A stretch of DNA of 64,000 nucleotides from Micromonospora_J zhanjiangensis (GTDB lineage Bacteria > Actinomycetota > Actinomycetes > Mycobacteriales > Micromonosporaceae): NCBI RefSeq assembly GCF_042650605.1, contig NZ_JBHSBN010000015.1:1-64000 (forward strand), in the 5' to 3' direction. The notes under the pieces are model-generated. The model worked only from the letters and a program-made list of their open reading frames with translations, made no database searches and was not told the origin of the DNA. This document shows, one piece after another, positions 60,209 to 64,000 of this stretch; position 1 is the stretch's first letter; every line of letters starts with the position of its first letter. Made by a program: the position numbers and the translations under genes.

Positions 60209-63200
60209 TCGAGCGCGGCCAGCGTCGCGGCCCGCAGGCCGTCCTGGTCGAGGCGGGCGTACGACGACACCGCGTCGTCGTACGCCGGCCCGTCGGCGCC
60301 CCGACCGAGTTCGGTGATCCGCTCGCCGGTCAGGTCCGGCTGCAGGCCGCGCAGGACGCCGAGGCATTCCGCGAGCGCGACCAGCCGGGCGGTCGACGCG
60401 GCGGGACGGTGCCCGGGGTCGGCCACCGCCAGGGCGAGCAGGAGCGTGCCGCAGACCGGGAACATCATCGGCGTCGCCGTCGGGGCGACGGCCGACAGCA
60501 TGCCCGGCAGCGCGTCGACGGTCTCCTGGACCTGGTCGACCCGGCCGTGGCGGGCGTGTACGAGCACCGCGACGGCCTCGATCTCGCCGGGCCACACGCC
60601 GAACTCGGTGCCGTCTCCCCCGGCCCGGCGCGCCGCGACGGCCTGCCGCCACAGGCGCAGACCACCGTCGATGTCGCCGCGTCCCAGCCGGATCTGCGCC
60701 CGGGCGCCGAGTTCGAACCGCGCGACGTCGACCGGGTCCTCGCCGGGGCCGTAGCCGATCTCCGCGAGCCCGCGTTCGGCCTCGTCGTACGCGCCGCGCA
60801 TCAGGTTGGCCTGCACGAGCGCCCACCGACCGCGGTTCCTGGTCGGCCAGCCGAGCCGTCGGGTGATCGACAAGGCCGCGTCGAGGTGCCGGAACGCCGC
60901 GTCGCCCGGTTCGACGTACAGGCACAGCTCGCCGACCCGGCTGTGCGCCAGGGCGGCCATCACCGGCATGTCGTCCGGCAGGCCGGCCAGCATCCGCCGG
61001 GCCACGGCCAGCGCCCGCACCGGCTCGTTGGCCTGCTCCAACCGGTAGCTGATGACGTAGTTGGCCATCGCGGCCAGCATCGGGCGGTCGTCGTCGGCCA
61101 GGGTGTTCAGCTCGGCCGCGTCGCGGACGCGCAGCGCCACGTCGATGGCCCGGACCGGGTCGTCCGGGGACGCGGGTGGCAGCCGCCGCAGGGCGACCAG
61201 GGCACGCCCCGGACCGAGCTCCGGCATGAGGAACCCGAACAGCGTGCCCAGGACCGCCACCAGCCGGGCGGCCTCGACCAGTTCGGGGCCGGGCCGGAAG
61301 TGGGACAGCAGCCAGCAGGTGTCCCGCACCAGCGTGGCCAGCCGGGTGACGTTCGACTCGACGATCCAGAGGCCGCCGAGCAGCGCCGCCGTCGCCACCA
61401 CACTCGCACCGTCTTGGCGGTCCAGGCCGTACCGGAGCGCCTGCACGAGGTTGTCCTGCTCGGCACGGATCACCTCGACGTCGGGGATGCCGAGCTTGCC
61501 CACGACACACCGCGCGGCGACGTCGCGGGCCCAGCCGAGGAGGCGGTCGACCGCCGAGCCGGTCTCGCCGGCCTCCGCCCGGCGCGCGGCGGCGAACTCG
61601 CGCACCGTCTCCAGCATCCGGAACCGCGCGCCGGACGGGCCCTCGGTCAGCAGCAGCAACGACTGGTCGACCAGTTCTTCGAGGAAGGCGTCCGCGCCCA
61701 GCACGTACCGTGCCGCCTCGGCGGTGAAGCCGTCGGGGAACACCGACAGCACGCGCATCGCCGCTTGGCCGTCGGGGTCCAACAGGTGCCAGCTCCAGTC
61801 GATCACCGCGTGCAGGGTGCGGTGCCGGTCGGGCGCGTCCCGCGGGCCGCCGCGCAGCAGGGCGAACCGGTCCTCCAGCCGCCGGGCGATCTCCGCCACC
61901 GACATCACCCGGACGCGGGCCGCGGCGAGTTCAACCGCGAGCGGCAGGCCGTCGAGGCGGCCGCAGAGCTCCGCCACCTCGGCCGGCGGCAGCCCCACGT
62001 CGGGTCGGGTCGCCCGCGCCCGCTGGCCGAACAGCTCGACCGTCGTCGGCAGGTCGAGCCCCGGCAACGGGAACACCGACTCGGCGGAGATCCGCAGCGG
62101 AGCGCGACTGGTGGTCAGCACGCGCAGCTCCCGGCTCGCCGACACCAGGGCGCGGACCAGCTCGGCGGCTCCGCGCACCACGTGCTCGCAGTTGTCCAGC
62201 ACCAGCAGGGCGGGGCCGGGTCCGAGCGCGTCGGCGATCGCGGCCACCCTGTCGTTCCGGCCCGGTGGCAGGCCCGGGGCGAGCCCGGCCGCCCCCACCC
62301 CCAGCGCCGAGGCGACCTCGGCCGCGACATCGTCGTCGGTGGTGACGCCCACCAGCCCCACGACGTACACGATCCGTTGCGTCGCCCGGCGGGCGACGGC
62401 ATTCGCGAGCCGGGTCTTGCCGAGGCCGCCGGGTCCGACGACCGAGACGACCCGGGACGTACGGAGCAGGTCGGCGACCGCGGCGATCTCCGTGTCCCGG
62501 CCGAGCATCCGGTTGGGCTCCTCCGCCAGTCCTCGCCGGACCACCGGCGGGTCGCCGGCCAGCAACTCCCGGTGGATCTGGCGCACCGCGGCACCCGGGT
62601 CGCTGCCCAACTCGTCGCGCAGTTCGCGGCGGTACGCGTCGTACCGGGCCAGCGCCGTGGCCGGACCCAGCACCGCCGCCTCGCAGCGCAACAGTTCGGC
62701 CAGCACCTCCTCGTCACGTGGCTGCTCGGCGGCCAACCGACGCAGTGGACCGATCGCCTCGGTGGGACGGTCCAGCCGGGACAGGGCGAGCGCGCGGTCC
62801 CGCGCCAGCGCCTGCCAGGTCGGCAGCCGGGCCGCCCGTAGCGCCGACAACGGATCGTCGCCGCCGCCGTCCCAGCCGGCGGCACCGTCACACAGGGCGA
62901 GGCCGGCCTCGGCCTGGCGGAGGGCCTCGGCGTGGTCACCGGTCCGGGCCGCCCGGTCGCTCGCCCGTGCGCACATGACCACGGCCGACGCGTCCACCTG
63001 CTCCGGCGCCAGCGCCAGCCGGTAGCCGGTGGTCGTGGTGGCGATGACGGCCGGGCCGAGCCGGGCCCGCAGCCGGGACACCAGGAGCTGCAGGGCCTTC
63101 GTGGGGTGTTCCGGCGCGTCCTCCGGCCACAACCCGTCGATCAGCCGACCGGTGCTGGCGCCCGCGCGCGGCTCCTCGGCCAGCAGAGCCAGCAGGCCGC

Positions 63201-63270
63201 GGGGTCCCGAGCCGGTGATCTCCCGGCCGCGGAAGGCCACCCGGGACAGCAGGACCAGCTCGACGGTCAC
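60163..63270 (-). CDS. AfsR/SARP-like regulator with BTAD and NB-ARC domains
   Basis: About 1035 residues from the GTG at 63270 (VTVELVLLSRVAFRG); another GTG at 63288 is possible. The N-terminal winged helix spans about residues 1-90 (KALQLLVSRLRARLG). The bacterial transcriptional activation domain spans about 95-245 (LARYDAYRRELRDELG). The NB-ARC ATPase has VVGPGGLGKTRLA near 277 and LLVLDNCEHV, followed by a long helical, TPR-like C-terminal half. Such proteins are large ATP-dependent transcription activators, often near secondary-metabolite genes. Target unknown. Its end overlaps the end of the permease gene by 46 bases, tail to tail. Confidence 0.9.
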   Translation of the reverse strand: MTVELVLLSRVAFRGREITGSGPRGLLALLAEEPRAGASTGRLIDGLWPEDAPEHPTKALQLLVSRLRARLGPAVIATTTTGYRLALAPEQVDASAVVMCARASDRAARTGDHAEALRQAEAGLALCDGAAGWDGGGDDPLSALRAARLPTWQALARDRALALSRLDRPTEAIGPLRRLAAEQPRDEEVLAELLRCEAAVLGPATALARYDAYRRELRDELGSDPGAAVRQIHRELLAGDPPVVRRGLAEEPNRMLGRDTEIAAVADLLRTSRVVSVVGPGGLGKTRLANAVARRATQRIVYVVGLVGVTTDDDVAAEVASALGVGAAGLAPGLPPGRNDRVAAIADALGPGPALLVLDNCEHVVRGAAELVRALVSASRELRVLTTSRAPLRISAESVFPLPGLDLPTTVELFGQRARATRPDVGLPPAEVAELCGRLDGLPLAVELAAARVRVMSVAEIARRLEDRFALLRGGPRDAPDRHRTLHAVIDWSWHLLDPDGQAAMRVLSVFPDGFTAEAARYVLGADAFLEELVDQSLLLLTEGPSGARFRMLETVREFAAARRAEAGETGSAVDRLLGWARDVAARCVVGKLGIPDVEVIRAEQDNLVQALRYGLDRQDGASVVATAALLGGLWIVESNVTRLATLVRDTCWLLSHFRPGPELVEAARLVAVLGTLFGFLMPELGPGRALVALRRLPPASPDDPVRAIDVALRVRDAAELNTLADDDRPMLAAMANYVISYRLEQANEPVRALAVARRMLAGLPDDMPVMAALAHSRVGELCLYVEPGDAAFRHLDAALSITRRLGWPTRNRGRWALVQANLMRGAYDEAERGLAEIGYGPGEDPVDVARFELGARAQIRLGRGDIDGGLRLWRQAVAARRAGGDGTEFGVWPGEIEAVAVLVHARHGRVDQVQETVDALPGMLSAVAPTATPMMFPVCGTLLLALAVADPGHRPAASTARLVALAECLGVLRGLQPDLTGERITELGRGADGPAYDDAVSSYARLDQDGLRAATLAALDQVAGSRRNSSRAQP

Positions 63271-63371
63271 GCCCGGGAGTCTAGTCACCCCGGCAGGCAC
63301 GTCCCGGGCCGCGAAGCCGTCGCTGCCACCGCCCGGGGGCGGCCCCGCCACGACCCCTCCCCCGCGTGGCG

Positions 63372-63407
63372 GGACGGCGCCGCATCCGGGTGGATGCGGC
63401 GCCGTCT
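63372..63407 (-). terminator. Hairpin terminator after the right-edge permease
   Basis: Perfect 14-bp stem, ACGGCGCCGCATCC at 63374-63387 against its complement at 63392-63405, with a GGGT loop and one or two more pairs outside. It lies just after the stop of the permease at 63420 and before the AfsR-like start. Confidence 0.75.
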
Positions 63408-63419
63408 TCCCGCGATCGG

Positions 63420-64000
63420 TCAGCTGATCTTCTTGCGGTAGATCGCTGTCGCGGCGGCATAAGCGGCCACGAGCAGGCCGGCGCACCAGGCGAGGGCGAT
63501 CCAGATGTCGTCGCCGACGGGTTGCTGCGCGAACAGCGCGCGGAGGGTGTTCACGATGTACGTCACCGGCTGGTTCTCGGCGAACCAGGCGACCGGGCCG
63601 GGCATCGAGTCGGTGGGGACGAACGCCGAGCTGATGAAGGGCAGAAAGATCAGCGGGTAGCTGAAGGCGCTCGCGCCGTCGACGGTCTTGGCGGACAGGC
63701 CGGCTATCACGGCGATCCAGGTGAGGGCGAGGGTGAACAGGATCAGGATGCCGGCGACGGCGAGCCAGTCGACCACGGACGCGCCGGTGCGGAAACCCAT
63801 GATCAGCGCGACGCCGGTGACGATCGCGAGCGAGGCCAGGTTGCCGACCAGTGACGTCAGGACATGGGCCCAGAGCACGGAGGGTCGTGGGATGGGCATC
63901 GACTGGAAACGCTCGAAGATGCCGCCCTGCATGTCGAGGAACAGGCGGTACGCCGTGTAGGCGATGCCGGATGCGATCGTGATGAGCAGGATGCCCGGGA
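63420..64000 (-). CDS. ABC-2 type permease, C-terminal part (runs off the right edge)
   Basis: The last 192 residues or so are present; the frame is open to the window end (PGILLITIASGIAYTAY, then MQGGIFERFQSM). Four to five membrane helices are visible. The string PGILL, FERFQSMPIPRPSVLWAHVL matches the same region of the DrrB-like permease at 59441-60208, and both end LAWCAGL then a short basic tail. An ATG at 63932 is inside the conserved region and is not the start. The ATPase partner is probably off the edge. Confidence 0.9.
   Translation of the reverse strand, partial: PGILLITIASGIAYTAYRLFLDMQGGIFERFQSMPIPRPSVLWAHVLTSLVGNLASLAIVTGVALIMGFRTGASVVDWLAVAGILILFTLALTWIAVIAGLSAKTVDGASAFSYPLIFLPFISSAFVPTDSMPGPVAWFAENQPVTYIVNTLRALFAQQPVGDDIWIALAWCAGLLVAAYAAATAIYRKKIS

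Noticed and set aside
1..64000. tRNA, rRNA, phage integrase, transposase or attachment site
   Set aside because: I found no recognisable structure or gene of these kinds by reading; a tRNA scan and IS search were not possible here.

Overview
This window is a high-GC actinomycete sequence with frequent GTG and TTG starts and short gene overlaps. It carries most of a glycopeptide antibiotic (GPA) biosynthetic cluster of the teicoplanin/ristocetin type, followed by a van-type self-resistance locus and an ordinary-looking chromosomal flank. The left edge cuts through the cluster. The right part, beyond about 54.4 kb, shows no GPA genes. The combination (four NRPS genes in a 2-1-3-1 module split, halogenase, OxyE, mannosyltransferase, amino-deoxysugar genes, many glycosyltransferases) resembles the actaplanin/ristocetin/avoparcin group. 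I cannot name the species or product from sequence alone.

Layout, all on the minus strand from 49.1 kb down to 1: an O-methyltransferase (48088-49131); the NRPS genes for modules 1-2 (41162-47527), 3 (37959-41165), 4-6 (25690-37917) and 7 with X and TE domains (20058-25670); a strong hairpin terminator; five GT1 glycosyltransferases, four of them in tandem (14800-19860) and one further on (8570-9724); an amino-deoxysugar set (3-aminotransferase, 3,5-epimerase, 4-ketoreductase, 2,3-dehydratase) and a small methyltransferase; a GT-C mannosyltransferase; an ABC exporter; an MbtH-like protein; the cytochromes OxyA, OxyE and OxyB; and the first 143 residues of the halogenase. OxyC, the Hpg/Dpg/beta-hydroxytyrosine supply genes and the StrR-like regulator are expected off the left edge. 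By eye, the A-domain pocket residues predict Hpg1-Tyr2-Dpg3-Hpg4-Hpg5-Tyr6-Dpg7 with epimerisation in modules 2, 4 and 5.

Five good copies of a StrR/Bbr-type operator (GTCCAA, 17 bases, YTGGAC) and one decayed copy lie upstream of the main transcription units, so the cluster is probably one regulon driven by an off-window activator.

From 49.3 to 54.0 kb lies the resistance locus: vanR-vanS on the plus strand converging on vanH-vanA-vanX on the minus strand. A 29-codon relic of a second vanR sits between vanS and vanX, and a paired 60-bp repeat lies upstream of vanH. Next come a divergent D-Ala-D-Ala-ligase paralog (54442-55416), a NarL-type two-component pair, a small membrane protein, a DrrAB-like ABC exporter, an AfsR-like regulator and the 3' end of another ABC-2 permease.

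Most worth a second look: the divergent second ligase, the paired repeats before vanH, the vanR relic with its adjoining inverted repeat that matches a glycosyltransferase start, the shared promoter cassette, the gene-converted glycosyltransferase pair, and tandem repeats inside the mannosyltransferase and an epimerisation domain.
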